Positions 1 to 8,896 of a stretch of 52,276 nucleotides of DNA are shown here, piece by piece (positions within the stretch are counted from its first letter, which is position 1; each line of letters begins with the position of its first letter). Below the pieces are notes generated by a model. That model searched no databases. It was given only the letters and a program-made list of their open reading frames with translations, and had not been told where the DNA came from. This DNA comes from Gammaproteobacteria bacterium (lineage in GTDB: Bacteria; Pseudomonadota; Gammaproteobacteria; Ga0077554; Ga007554): contig JACPOZ010000016.1 of assembly GCA_016191235.1 (NCBI GenBank), positions 1 to 52,276 of the forward strand, written 5' to 3'. The position numbers and the translations under genes are program-made.

Positions 1-30
1 CAAACCTATTACTGTTACGTTATGCTTCAT
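1..30 (-). CDS. 5' end of an unidentified gene (partial)
   Basis: The first ten codons of a minus-strand gene read MKHNVTVIGL and run off the window edge. A good ribosome binding site (GAGGGAG) lies 6 nt upstream of the ATG at 30. A short beta-strand ending in a glycine is compatible with a nucleotide-binding fold, but ten residues are too few to name a product. Confidence 0.5.
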   Translation of the reverse strand, partial: MKHNVTVIGL

Positions 31-120
31 GTCGGACTCCCTCTTTCTCATTTAGCCGATGACCTATTCATCCGCTTGGCACACCATGATGCCGTTTGAA
101 GAGGGGGGAGTCCATTTCAT

Positions 121-153
121 TAGGGTGGGTTAGCGTTTTTTGCGTAACCCACC
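121..153. repeat. GGTGGGTTA-type palindromic repeat
   Basis: The arms GGTGGGTTA (124-132) and TAACCCACC (145-153) are perfect inverted repeats around a T-rich loop. The same core recurs in the ahcY-metF gap near 24887. It lies between the peroxiredoxin 3' end and the partial gene at the window edge. Confidence 0.6.
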
Positions 154-201
154 AAGCGTTGCGTAGCAACTCAACGCCTTATCATAAGCACCTTTACGGC
201 A

Positions 202-804
202 TCAAAGCTCTGCGGCATGAGCAGCCAGATACTCGGCAACCCCTGCCGTGCTCGCCTTCATGCCGGGCTTGCCTTTCTGCCAGCCGGCCGGGCAAACTTC
301 CCCATGCTGCTCGAAGAATTGCAGGGCATCCACCATGCGGATGGCCTCATCCACATTCCGCCCCAGCGGCAGGTCATTGACTACCTGATGGCGCACTATG
401 CCGTCGCGGTCGATAAGGAATGTACCGCGCAGCGCCACGGCGTCGTTAATCAGCACATCGTAATCGCGTGCGATGGACTTGGTAAGATCCGCCACCATCG
501 GAAACTTCACCTGCCCCAGGCCACCATTGTTGACCGGGGTGTTTTTCCATGCCAGATGGCTAAACTGGGAGTCTACGCTGACCGCAATGACCTCGGTGTT
601 GCGATCCTTGAAATCCTGGTAACGGTGATCAAAAGCCAGGATCTCCGAGGGACATACAAATGTAAAATCAAGGGGATAGAAAAAAATAACGGCGTATTTC
701 CCCTTGACGTGAGAAAGCAGGTTAAAGCCTTCGTTGATCTCATTGTTGCCCATCACTGCGGTTACAGTGAAATCCGGCGCGGGTTTGCCAACTAAAACAG
801 CCAT
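202..804 (-). CDS. Typical 2-Cys peroxiredoxin (AhpC/Prx1 type)
   Basis: A 200-residue thiol peroxidase that reduces hydrogen peroxide, organic peroxides or peroxynitrite in the cytoplasm. The peroxidatic cysteine is C51 in the FVCPSE motif, and the resolving cysteine is C171 in a VCP motif, as in typical two-cysteine dimeric peroxiredoxins. The reading frame is open 15 codons further upstream, but the start at 804 (MAVLVGK) has a strong AAGGAGG site at the right distance and matches the family N-terminus. It stands alone, with no thioredoxin reductase or ahpF beside it, so the electron donor cannot be read from context. The family is certain; the exact symbol (prx, ahpC, tsaA) is not. Confidence 0.93.
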   Translation of the reverse strand: MAVLVGKPAPDFTVTAVMGNNEINEGFNLLSHVKGKYAVIFFYPLDFTFVCPSEILAFDHRYQDFKDRNTEVIAVSVDSQFSHLAWKNTPVNNGGLGQVKFPMVADLTKSIARDYDVLINDAVALRGTFLIDRDGIVRHQVVNDLPLGRNVDEAIRMVDALQFFEQHGEVCPAGWQKGKPGMKASTAGVAEYLAAHAAEL

Positions 805-890
805 TAGGTGCCTCCTTACGTTTGAATAATAGAAATAGAATAAGTCCAATTGTGGGCGAAGTGTATCAAATATTCAAGGAAGAATAGTTG

Positions 891-1586
891 TCATTTTTTC
901 TCCGCCACCAGCCGCGCAAACTGCCCTTCCCTGAGCGGCGTATTGTCCAGCACCGCAAAACCACTGCATTCCAGCAGATAAACCAGGTCATCGCGGGAAA
1001 AGCGGTTGTGTTCGATGAAGTGGGTGAATATATCCTCCAGTTCGTCCAACGGCGTGGCGGGATCGAACACCTTCTGCTCCGATGTCTCGTTGCGGACGTA
1101 CAAATCCAGTGGCGCGCGCACCCAATCGAGCACATAGAAACGGCCACCCTGCTTGAGGCAGCGCCGCACCTCACGCAGTACGCGCACCGGCTGGTTAAGT
1201 TCGTGCAACACCACCGAAGCGATGGCGGCATCTACGGAATTGTCTGCCAACGGCAAGTGTGGGTCATGCAGATCGGCGGGGATTACCTCGCAACCCGGGG
1301 GCAGCGTCCCCATCGCCTCCAGCATATAGGGCGCACACTCCACCCCGATGGCGCGCGCACCCGGATAGCGCTCGGCAAGCGCTCGCAGGAACAGTCCCGG
1401 CCCACTACCAAGATCGAGCACCATGGGCGACACAGACAGCACCGGCTCAATCCACTTCCCCCACGCCACCCAGAATTCCTCGTTGAAACGGCCCGCGAAG
1501 GTATCCTTCATCAACTGGGCAAAATTTTCACCGTGGCGGTGATGTTTGGCGAGCATGGCCTGGGTACGCTCCAGCATTTCTGACAT
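891..1586 (-). CDS. Class I SAM-dependent methyltransferase
   Basis: A 231-residue protein with the Rossmann-like SAM-binding motif I VLDLGSGPG at residues 56-64. An acidic loop (GVEC) follows about 20 residues later, and an ASVVLHEL segment corresponds to motif IV. It resembles the methyltransf_11/25 small-molecule methyltransferases (UbiE-like fold). The substrate cannot be inferred: the peroxiredoxin on one side and the transporter on the other give no pathway. The ATG at 1586 follows a GGGAGA-like site. It is probably cytosolic, with no signal or membrane segment. Confidence 0.8.
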   Translation of the reverse strand: MSEMLERTQAMLAKHHRHGENFAQLMKDTFAGRFNEEFWVAWGKWIEPVLSVSPMVLDLGSGPGLFLRALAERYPGARAIGVECAPYMLEAMGTLPPGCEVIPADLHDPHLPLADNSVDAAIASVVLHELNQPVRVLREVRRCLKQGGRFYVLDWVRAPLDLYVRNETSEQKVFDPATPLDELEDIFTHFIEHNRFSRDDLVYLLECSGFAVLDNTPLREGQFARLVAEKK

Positions 1587-1636
1587 AAATTTCTCCCGGT
1601 TAATGCTATTTTTATTTCAAAATACCCATAATTATG

Positions 1637-1659
1637 CAGGGTGCGTTCCACGCATCTAC
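1637..1659. repeat. Partial GGGTGCGT/ACGCACCC palindromic repeat
   Basis: A degenerate copy of the palindrome found intact at 23253-23283 and 27086-27112. The left arm GGGTGCGT is intact and the right arm is degenerate. It overlaps the stop codon of the transporter gene at 1656. Confidence 0.45.
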
Positions 1660-2567
1660 GATTCCACTGTGTTCTCTTGAACATGGCCCTTCTGAAGGAT
1701 AACTGTTGCAATTGATGAAATTAAAATACCTGGGACAACGGCCATAGGCATTGATGCTCCATCAATCAAAAGCAATAGCACCGCTACCAATGCCGGATTC
1801 AAGTAAATGTATGCATTTACCCGAGCAGGGCCAAGAACTATAGTGGTTTTTTGGTAAATATAAACCGTCGCAAGCGTTGCACCTATAACAAGATAAGCCA
1901 TGTCATAGAGCAACTGGCCTTGCAATAAACCCCATTGAAGGGGTTGGCCTGAGAAAAGCAATGCGAGGGTCATCCAGAGCGAACCGCCTACGAGAATACA
2001 AAAAACAAGAACCACCATTTCATCATTCCTATACAGAAATTTCATAGAGATGGAGTAGCAACACATAGAAAATATACCAGCCATGAATATCAAATCTCCT
2101 TTATTCAAGGAAAATGATAAAAGCAAGTCAAGCTGGCCATTGAAAATCACCCAAGCGGTTCCTGAAACCCCCAGAAAATAAACAACGATTTGTTTGATTG
2201 TAATTCCCTCTCTGAAGGCAAGCATACTTAGAAGAGCTGTTATCAATGGTACTAATGTATACAATGTTCCTGTATTTAACGCTGTCGTTGTATTCAGCGC
2301 CTCAAAAAAACAGATGAAAAATACGGAAAAAAACAGGCTTATTATCATGGCTCTTGGCAGAGTCAGTAACACGCTTTTTCTCCATCGCGGATTATAAAAT
2401 ACAATAGGAAACAATATTAATGCAGCACCTATAAAACGAAGCAATGTTAGAGAAAATGGATTAATAATGCCGGCAAGATTTTCTGAGGCCAAAAATGATC
2501 CCGCCACAAGAATTGTGGCGAGCATGACCAACAGATGAGATTTCACATGTGAAATTTTCAACATCAA
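1656..2567 (-). CDS. EamA/DMT-family membrane transporter
   Basis: A 303-residue, very hydrophobic protein with about ten predicted membrane helices in two similar halves, the architecture of drug/metabolite transporters of the EamA family (metabolite or amino-acid exporters). The substrate is unknown. The gene is clearly more AT-rich than its neighbours and uses many A/T-ending codons, which suggests horizontal acquisition. Its stop codon lies inside a palindromic repeat. The ATG at 2567 is the natural start. It is flanked by a methyltransferase and acylphosphatase on the same strand, but the gaps and base composition argue against one functional unit. Confidence 0.85.
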   Translation of the reverse strand: MMLKISHVKSHLLVMLATILVAGSFLASENLAGIINPFSLTLLRFIGAALILFPIVFYNPRWRKSVLLTLPRAMIISLFFSVFFICFFEALNTTTALNTGTLYTLVPLITALLSMLAFREGITIKQIVVYFLGVSGTAWVIFNGQLDLLLSFSLNKGDLIFMAGIFSMCCYSISMKFLYRNDEMVVLVFCILVGGSLWMTLALLFSGQPLQWGLLQGQLLYDMAYLVIGATLATVYIYQKTTIVLGPARVNAYIYLNPALVAVLLLLIDGASMPMAVVPGILISSIATVILQKGHVQENTVES

Positions 2568-2636
2568 GCCTTTTATGGAGGGATGGGGGTTTCTCTTTGA
2601 TGCCTAACTATTTTTATGGCGGGCAACCTGTCGAAT

Positions 2637-2906
2637 TTATTTGATTTCAAATCCAGCGATATCCGACACCTCGGTGGGCGCACACACCACATCCGTGACA
2701 TGTGCCAGCGGTGGGCCGTTCCATAGCCAGCCGCGCAACTTTTCCACCTGCTCCGCTTCCCCACAGGCCAACACTTCAACACGCCCATCGGACAAGTTGC
2801 GCGCCCAGCCGGTGACGCCCAACGCCAAGGCCTGCCTGCGCGTGGCAGCGCGGAAGGCGACGCCCTGCACCCGCCCCGATACCAGGTAACTCATACAGAT
2901 CGTCAT
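2637..2906 (-). CDS. acyP: Acylphosphatase
   Basis: An 89-residue protein of the usual length (about 90) for acylphosphatases, which hydrolyse acyl phosphates such as carbamoyl or acetyl phosphate. The phosphate-binding loop reads GRVQGVAFR and contains the catalytic arginine. The catalytic asparagine sits in WARNLSDGRVEV. The family loop is usually VQGVGFR, so G to A is a mild variation. A second ATG four codons downstream (MSYLVSG) is also possible, and neither has a strong ribosome binding site. It is divergently oriented to the aspartase-like gene. Confidence 0.93.
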   Translation of the reverse strand: MTICMSYLVSGRVQGVAFRAATRRQALALGVTGWARNLSDGRVEVLACGEAEQVEKLRGWLWNGPPLAHVTDVVCAPTEVSDIAGFEIK

Positions 2907-2994
2907 ACGGAAAAGCCCATCTCACACCAAGTAACGTTATAATCTTCAGAAAGCTCTGCGCCCTCTGTGACAAACAAAATATCAAGGAAAACCC

Positions 2995-4395
2995 ATGACC
3001 AACGATACCACCTGCCGCACCGAAAAAGACAGCCTGGGCGAACTGGCCGTGCCCGCCGGTGCCTGGTATGGCATCCAGACGGCGCGGGCCGTCACCAATT
3101 TCCCCATCAGCGGGCGCGGGCCGGACCGCGACTTCGTTGCCGCCCATGTGCGCATCAAGCGCGCCGCCGCCGCCGCCAACCAGCAGGTGGGATGGCTGGA
3201 CGATACCCTGGCCTCCGCCATCATCACGGCGTGCGACAAGATCCTTGGCGGTGAATACCTTGACCAGTTCGTGGTGGATCGTTTTCAGGCCGGCGCGGGC
3301 ACCAGCCACAACATGAACAGCAACGAGGCCATCGCCAATCTTGCCAATGTGGCACTGGGGGGCGTGCGCGGCGTATACAAACCGGTCAACCCCAATGACC
3401 ATGTCAACATGGGCCAAAGCACCAACGACACCATCCCCACTGCGATCCGCCTCGCCGCGCTGGCCAAGCTGCCGCGTCTGATCAAAGCCGTGCGGACGAT
3501 GGCGGACGAGTACGCGCGTATCGGCGCCAATGAGGCCGATACGGTCAAGAGCGGGCGCACCCACCTGCAGGACGCTGTACCCACCACCGTGGGGCGTGAA
3601 TTCAGCGCCTATGCCTGGACGTTGCGCCGCTGCTGCCTGCGTCTGGAGCAGGCCCGTCAGCCTTTGTGCGAGACCGGACTGGGCGGCAGCGCGGCGGGAA
3701 CGGGGCTTAACACCGCACCGGATTATGCGGTCAACGTGGCGGCGGAGCTTGCGCGCTTGACCGGCGAGCCGATCCGCGCGGCGGACGACCTGGTGGCGCA
3801 GATGCAATCCATGCACGACCTGCAAACCCTGTCATCGGCGATCCGCGACCTCACCCTGGAGCTGATTCGCATCGCCAACGACATGCGCCTGCTGGCCTCC
3901 GGCCCGCGCACCGGTCTGGGCGAAATACTGCTGCCAGCGGTACAACCCGGCTCCAGCATCATGCCGGGCAAAGTGAATCCAGTAATGTTCGAAATGCTCA
4001 ACCAGGTGTGCTATCAAGTGCTGGGCCAGGATGCCGCCATCGCCGCCATGACCCAGGCCGGGCAGTTGGAGTTAAATGTGATGATGCCGGCGCTGGGCTC
4101 GGCGCTGTTCGATGCCATGGACTGGCTGACCAACGCTGTCAACGCAACCACCGAATTCAATCTCAAGGGCCTGCGCGTGGACCGCGAGCGTTGCAAGGAA
4201 TTCCTGCACAACAGCGTTGGCTTGGCCACCTTACTCAACACCCGCATCGGCTACGCCGCCGCCGCCGAGGTCGCCAAAGCCTCGGAAAAGACCGGCCGCC
4301 CTGTACGCGACATCGTGTCCGAACAGAATCTTATGACAGCGGAAGAATTCGATGCGCTGGTGCTAAAGGCTGCGCGGGAGGGGAGGATAGAATAA
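2995..4395 (+). CDS. aspA: Aspartate ammonia-lyase-like enzyme (aspartase/fumarase superfamily)
   Basis: A 466-residue member of the superfamily that eliminates ammonia or water to give fumarate. The signature loop GSSIMPGKVNP (around residue 319) carries the catalytic serine, and MGQSTNDTIPTA and SGRTHLQDAVP are the other two conserved regions. The text after the signature (NQVCYQVLGQD, GQLELNVMMPALG) is closer to aspartases than to class II fumarases, so aspartate to fumarate plus ammonia is favoured. The signature has G where E. coli AspA has A. A fumC-type activity is the main alternative. The ATG at 2995 lies downstream of an AAGGAAA site. Confidence 0.82.
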   Translation: MTNDTTCRTEKDSLGELAVPAGAWYGIQTARAVTNFPISGRGPDRDFVAAHVRIKRAAAAANQQVGWLDDTLASAIITACDKILGGEYLDQFVVDRFQAGAGTSHNMNSNEAIANLANVALGGVRGVYKPVNPNDHVNMGQSTNDTIPTAIRLAALAKLPRLIKAVRTMADEYARIGANEADTVKSGRTHLQDAVPTTVGREFSAYAWTLRRCCLRLEQARQPLCETGLGGSAAGTGLNTAPDYAVNVAAELARLTGEPIRAADDLVAQMQSMHDLQTLSSAIRDLTLELIRIANDMRLLASGPRTGLGEILLPAVQPGSSIMPGKVNPVMFEMLNQVCYQVLGQDAAIAAMTQAGQLELNVMMPALGSALFDAMDWLTNAVNATTEFNLKGLRVDRERCKEFLHNSVGLATLLNTRIGYAAAAEVAKASEKTGRPVRDIVSEQNLMTAEEFDALVLKAAREGRIE

Positions 4396-4414
4396 GCCAG
4401 CCGATATCGCAAAA

Positions 4415-4433
4415 CCTCTGAATATATCAGAGG
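4415..4433 (-). terminator. Intrinsic terminator of the beta-propeller gene
   Basis: Perfect 7-bp arms CCTCTGA / TCAGAGG with a 5-nt loop, followed on the minus strand by four Ts. It sits just past the stop codon at 4448, between two convergent genes. Confidence 0.45.
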
Positions 4434-4447
4434 CCTCACGTTATATT

Positions 4448-5557
4448 TCAATGGGCTACCACCGCAGTGGTCAGGGAATAAGGACCCTTCCCTGATATAA
4501 ACGGCGAGCCCGCCACCAACGTCAGCGTTCCTGTCTTAGGATTGACGGCATAGGCCGACACATCATTGTCGCCGTTATTGGCTACATAGGCAAAACGCCC
4601 TGATGGGGCAACAGAAACGGCATAGGGATACCACTCCGTCGCAATGGAGGAGCCAGCGCCAGGGGACAGCGCGCCCGTCCGGGGGTCGATAGCGTGGGCT
4701 GTCACGGTATTGCCGCTCCAGCTCACCACATAGGCGAAATGATCCGCCGGGTCAATACTCACCGAATAGGGTCGCGGCCCGGTCTTGAAGGGCGATCCCG
4801 CCACCGGCGTCAACCCCCCGCTCGCCGCATCAATCATATACGCCGATATCGTCGTAGAACCATAATTTGTGACATAAACAAACTTGCCGGCGGGGTCCAC
4901 CGTGGCAAAAATGGGATGAATATCTGACGCCGCCGGCGGCCCCGCAACGGCCAGATCCCCGGTCTTGGGATCAATTTTATAAGCGGACACCGTATTCGAA
5001 TCGTAATTTGCCACATAGGCAAACCTGCCTTTCGGATCAATGGTTACCGACAGAGGATTCCCCTGTGTCGCGGCAGGATGCCCTACGGGCGCCAGCGCCC
5101 CGGTGCTGGCATTGACCTTGAAAGCCGAAACACTACTGGAGTCACGCGCCGTGACATAGGCGAATTTCCCGGCGGGATCAAGGGTAACCGCGAGCGGATG
5201 CGCGCCTACCTTGAATGGCGAACCGGCAATCTCTTTCAGAGCGCCTGTTGCAGGGTCAATCTTGTATGTCGAAACGCTGCTGGAACCCTGATTCACCACG
5301 TAGGCAAAATGACCCGCATGATCAACCGTAACCGAAATGGGGAACTTGCCTGACGCGAACGGCGAGCCTGCCACCTCTTTTAACGCCCCGCTGGCAGGAT
5401 CGATCTTGTAGGCTGAAACATTGTGAGAAATCTGATTTGTCGTGTAAACGAACTCAGACCTGCTTTCCCTGGACACACCCTCACCGGAAAAGGCTGGCGC
5501 AGTGCCCAGCACCGATGAAAAGAAAAGCATCGTGGCAACTTTAGTTTGAAACCGCAT
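4448..5557 (-). CDS. Secreted beta-propeller (YVTN/lactonase-like) repeat protein
   Basis: A 369-residue protein with an N-terminal signal peptide (MRFQTKVATMLFFSS then an AFS-like cleavage region near residue 24). At least seven tandem repeats of about 45 residues follow, with the theme FAYVTNYGSxTVSAYKIDPxTGAL then VAGSPFxxGxxP. These repeats fold as a seven-bladed propeller of the 6-phosphogluconolactonase/YVTN type. Enzymatic activity is not implied: periplasmic or secreted members are often of unknown function. The gene stands alone, convergent with the aspartase gene. The fold is confident, the function unknown. Confidence 0.85.
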   Translation of the reverse strand: MRFQTKVATMLFFSSVLGTAPAFSGEGVSRESRSEFVYTTNQISHNVSAYKIDPASGALKEVAGSPFASGKFPISVTVDHAGHFAYVVNQGSSSVSTYKIDPATGALKEIAGSPFKVGAHPLAVTLDPAGKFAYVTARDSSSVSAFKVNASTGALAPVGHPAATQGNPLSVTIDPKGRFAYVANYDSNTVSAYKIDPKTGDLAVAGPPAASDIHPIFATVDPAGKFVYVTNYGSTTISAYMIDAASGGLTPVAGSPFKTGPRPYSVSIDPADHFAYVVSWSGNTVTAHAIDPRTGALSPGAGSSIATEWYPYAVSVAPSGRFAYVANNGDNDVSAYAVNPKTGTLTLVAGSPFISGKGPYSLTTAVVAH

Positions 5558-5797
5558 TTTCAGAGTCCTCCCAGACCAAGTGTTACTTCAGAATACGACG
5601 AAAATTACCGATAACCCACTCATTACAGGAATTCCCGACTTATATCGTTGGTCTTTTACTACCATAATCTGGCGCGCCATTGCAAGCCCACGAGCTAAAA
5701 CTGCGTCGTGATAAAATTGTGACAGAGCGGTGATAACCTCCAGGCAGAATGATCTAACAGGTAGTGACATCAACACCCTTTGTACGCGAGGAATCCC

Positions 5798-6748
5798 ATG
5801 CTAATAAAAAAACCCAGCGATATCCGCCCCTCCGAAATCACAGACCAACAGATTTATCTGACACGGCGAGAGTTTATACGCAACGTGGCTGGCGCCACAG
5901 CGGTGGCGGCATTGATACCAGCCTTACTCACGCCCCACAATGTGTATGCAGGGACCAAACTGCCGGGCGTGCGCAAAGGACCCTTTGGCACCAGCGAAGA
6001 GCTAACCCCTTATGGCGATGTTACAAGCTACAACAACTTTTATGAATTCGGCACAGAAAAAGAGCAGCCCGCCCTCATGGCGAAAAATTTCCGCACCAAG
6101 CCGTGGACGGTAACAGTGGAGGGAGAGGTCAACAAACCTGCGGTTTACCAGCTTGAGGATTTCATCAAACCCCATACACTGGAAGAACGCATCTACCGGC
6201 TGCGTTGCGTCGAGGCGTGGTCGATGGTGATCCCCTGGGTGGGCATCCCGCTGGCGGACATCATCAAGCGCTTTGAACCCACATCGAAGGCGAAATACGT
6301 GGAGTTCACCACCCTGCACGATCCGGCACAGATGCCCGGCCAGCGTCGCGCCATCCTGAAGTGGCCGTATGTCGAGGGCCTACGCATCGACGAGGCCATG
6401 CACCCCTTGACGATGCTGGCGGTGGGGCTTTACGGGGAAACGCTACCCAACCAGAACGGCGCGCCGCTACGCCTGGTGGTCCCCTGGAAATACGGCTTCA
6501 AGAACATCAAGTCCATCGTCAAAATCCGTTTCGTGGAAAAGCCACCGGTTACCGCCTGGATGACGGCGGGTCCCGCCGAATACGGCTTCTATGCCAACGT
6601 TAATCCCGAGGTCGATCATCCGCGCTGGAGCCAGGCGCGCGAACGCCGCATCGGCGAATTCTTCAAGCGCAAGACGCTGATGTTCAACGGCTATGCCGAA
6701 CAGGTGGCGCACCTGTATGCGCACATGGATCTGAATAGATACTTTTAA
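5798..6748 (+). CDS. msrP: Protein-methionine-sulfoxide reductase catalytic subunit MsrP
   Basis: A molybdenum-cofactor protein that repairs oxidised methionines in periplasmic proteins. A Tat signal (TRREFIRN, residues 22-29, then a hydrophobic stretch ending near VYAG) sends the folded enzyme to the periplasm. C137 in the RCVEAW motif is the expected molybdenum ligand. At 316 residues it has the normal family length. The open frame could start from a TTG at 5780, but the ATG at 5798 has a GAGG site 7 nt upstream and fits the family. Its stop overlaps the start of msrQ (TAATG), indicating translational coupling. Confidence 0.95.
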   Translation: MLIKKPSDIRPSEITDQQIYLTRREFIRNVAGATAVAALIPALLTPHNVYAGTKLPGVRKGPFGTSEELTPYGDVTSYNNFYEFGTEKEQPALMAKNFRTKPWTVTVEGEVNKPAVYQLEDFIKPHTLEERIYRLRCVEAWSMVIPWVGIPLADIIKRFEPTSKAKYVEFTTLHDPAQMPGQRRAILKWPYVEGLRIDEAMHPLTMLAVGLYGETLPNQNGAPLRLVVPWKYGFKNIKSIVKIRFVEKPPVTAWMTAGPAEYGFYANVNPEVDHPRWSQARERRIGEFFKRKTLMFNGYAEQVAHLYAHMDLNRYF

Positions 6749-7413
6749 TGTCCGGGCGTATGACGCAAACCGAATGGGTCCAGCGGGTGGTCAAGCCCGC
6801 CATCTTTTTAGTGTGCCTGATACCACTGGCACTGCTGGCATGGGACGTCCTGAACAACCACCTAGGTGCCAACCCCATCGAGAAAGTCATCCGCCGCACC
6901 GGCGACTGGACGCTGCGCTTTCTGCTGATTACGCTCGCCATCACCCCGGCGCGGCGGCTGTTCGACTGGAACTGGCTGATGCGGCTGCGTCGCATGCTTG
7001 GCTTGTTCGTTTTTTTTTATGCCTGCCTGCACTTCATCATCTACATTGGGATTGACCAATCCTTCGACGTGAACGAGATTATCAAGGACGTGATCAAGCA
7101 CAAATATGTCACCGTGGGCTTTGCCAGCTTTCTCCTGCTCATTCCGCTGGCTGCCACATCCACCAATGCCATGATGAAACGACTGGGCGGCAAGCGCTGG
7201 CAGCAGCTACACAAATCAGTGTATGCCATCGCCATTGGCGGGGTAATTCACTACCTGTGGCTGGTCAAGGCCGACCTGAAGGAACCGCTCATCTATGCCG
7301 CAATCCTGGCCGTGCTGTTAGGCTATAGGCTCTGGGTCAAACAACGCCAAGCATTGCCCACGGATGCAGCCCGCTCCTCCATTCACCCCTCCACGATCAG
7401 GCACGCCAAATAA
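6748..7413 (+). CDS. msrQ: Heme-binding membrane subunit MsrQ
   Basis: A 221-residue integral membrane b-type cytochrome that passes electrons from the quinone pool or flavins to MsrP. It has about six membrane helices (ferric reductase-like domain). Candidate heme-ligand histidines include those in ACLHFIIYIG, QQLHKSVY and VIHYLWLVK. The start ATG at 6748 overlaps the msrP stop. The final 20 residues are polar and variable. Gene order and overlap with msrP make the assignment firm. Confidence 0.95.
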   Translation: MSGRMTQTEWVQRVVKPAIFLVCLIPLALLAWDVLNNHLGANPIEKVIRRTGDWTLRFLLITLAITPARRLFDWNWLMRLRRMLGLFVFFYACLHFIIYIGIDQSFDVNEIIKDVIKHKYVTVGFASFLLLIPLAATSTNAMMKRLGGKRWQQLHKSVYAIAIGGVIHYLWLVKADLKEPLIYAAILAVLLGYRLWVKQRQALPTDAARSSIHPSTIRHAK

Positions 7414-7439
7414 AAAGGCGGACCTAAGCCCGCCTTTTT
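7412..7439. terminator. Bidirectional intrinsic terminator between msrQ and the cytochrome c gene
   Basis: Ten-base arms AAAAAGGCGG (7412-7421) and CCGCCTTTTT (7430-7439) with an 8-nt loop. Each orientation ends in a T tract, so it can serve both convergent genes. Confidence 0.8.
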
Positions 7440-7462
7440 ACGCTATCACGCTATCGTCTTGT

Positions 7463-8116
7463 TTAAGGCAATTGCTGAGACAGATACTCTGCCACCGCCT
7501 CAACCTCATCCGCGCTGAGCTTCTTGGCGATCTCGGACATCATTGCGCCGGGGTCGTTGGCGCGGAGGCCGCTCTGCAAGTCCTTCAACTCCTTGATGAT
7601 GTAGTCACGATGCTGGCCACCAATCACCGGAAAAACGGAAACAGTAGGCGACTTACCCTTGCCACGCTCGCCGTGGCAGTTGATGCAGGCATAGAGATCT
7701 TTTTCAGGCCTGCCGTTCTTGAAGATGTCCTCGCCCTTGTCGGCCAGCTTCCTGTTCACCTTGGTAAGAGGCTCTTTCACCATCGCCTGCTGCGAAAAAT
7801 AGCTGGCTATGTCCTTCATATCCTGGACCGTCTCGACGGTGGCCGCCATCCCCGCCATGGTCTCGTTATTGGCCCGCACGCCAGACTTGAAGTCTTTGAT
7901 TTGCTTTACAATATAACCGGCATACTGGCCAGCGAGCCGAGGAAACTCGGCGCTCTCGCTGTTTCCCGTGCCGCCGTGACAGCCCTGACATACCGCCGAC
8001 TTTTCCTGGCCGGCAACAGGATCGCCGATAGGCGCACCCGCGGCCCATGCGCCCTGCGCAAAAAACGCCAGAGAAAACAACGCAAACAACCCACCCACTT
8101 TATTCATTATCGCCAT
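7463..8116 (-). CDS. Diheme cytochrome c4-like protein
   Basis: A 217-residue periplasmic electron carrier. A signal peptide (cleavage near AWA-AGAP, residues 23-27) precedes two similar cytochrome c domains. The heme-binding motifs are CQGCH (residues 43-47) and CINCH (144-148), each followed by a domain containing a methionine that could be the distal ligand. Length and two-domain symmetry match cytochrome c4, a donor to terminal oxidases. The ATG at 8116 has AAGGG 8 nt upstream, so it is preferred over the ATG three codons in. It shares a terminator with msrQ. Confidence 0.88.
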   Translation of the reverse strand: MAIMNKVGGLFALFSLAFFAQGAWAAGAPIGDPVAGQEKSAVCQGCHGGTGNSESAEFPRLAGQYAGYIVKQIKDFKSGVRANNETMAGMAATVETVQDMKDIASYFSQQAMVKEPLTKVNRKLADKGEDIFKNGRPEKDLYACINCHGERGKGKSPTVSVFPVIGGQHRDYIIKELKDLQSGLRANDPGAMMSEIAKKLSADEVEAVAEYLSQQLP

Positions 8117-8341
8117 ACAGTTAACCCTTAGTATTTTAGAATTATGACGCCCTCACCCCACAAACAACCCATGTCCTGCTACCACTAAAAGACAGGTGAA
8201 TTGATTATCCCTTATAGCAAGCCCTATTTCTTCCGTCAATCCGCATCGCGAATCTTACCTGCCCGTCACGTCTTTGGACAGGCATGATTGCCAAAAAATT
8301 CAGCGCACTCACCGCATAATCCAGATAAAATTCATGGTCTT

Positions 8342-8767
8342 TTATTGTGGCCACTCCAGGCGATAAGGGAATTTGACCGTCTGGGATTTGCCGTTACAGT
8401 CGAGCGCAAGCTCGACGACCCACTCCCCGCCCATTGAAAACTCACCGCCACGCGCCCGATAAACGCCCGTGGAGCCGTCTTGCACCATGTCGAAATAGGT
8501 CTTGTCGCTACTCATCTCCATGCCAGGCATGTACTGCCGGAAGCGCACCCGGCAATTTTTCGCGGGTTGGCCATCCTGCTTCACGGTAGCGATTACCTCC
8601 GCACTACTGCCCACTTCCGGCGGCATGGGGTGGGTGTTCACCGACAGAAAAAAATTACCCGCCTGCTGCGCTTTGGCCTGCGAGCCGGACTGCTCCCCGC
8701 CAGTACACCCCGCCTGAATCCATGCAAAAAAAATGAGTGATAAAGAGAGTACGCGTTTCGAGTTCAA
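8342..8767 (-). CDS. Lipoprotein with a YtkA/FixH-like domain
   Basis: A 141-residue protein with a signal peptide ending in a lipobox (IQAGC, Cys about 21), so probably membrane-anchored in the periplasm. The mature part looks like the immunoglobulin-like YtkA/FixH domain: a first strand with PMPPEVG, then QYMPGMEMS with several methionines, then SMGGEWVVEL. Met-rich members have been connected with copper handling, but that is only an inference here. The start is a TTG at 8767, supported by AAGGGG 8 nt upstream and by the lack of another in-frame start before the signal peptide. Confidence 0.65.
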   Translation of the reverse strand: MNSKRVLSLSLIFFAWIQAGCTGGEQSGSQAKAQQAGNFFLSVNTHPMPPEVGSSAEVIATVKQDGQPAKNCRVRFRQYMPGMEMSSDKTYFDMVQDGSTGVYRARGGEFSMGGEWVVELALDCNGKSQTVKFPYRLEWPQ

Positions 8768-8896
8768 TATGGTATCCCCTTGGCCACTAATAGCGATATT
8801 TTCAAAATACCATCAATGACAAGAATTGTGAATCATCATTACAAACCTGCGCCTCGCCGCTACAATACTGCCAGGTCAACGCAGGAAATCACAACA

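Noticed and set aside
2776-3825. 349-codon open frame on the minus strand
   Set aside because: It lies antisense to the aspartase-like gene and acylphosphatase, with Gly/Arg/His-rich low-complexity translation and no plausible start.
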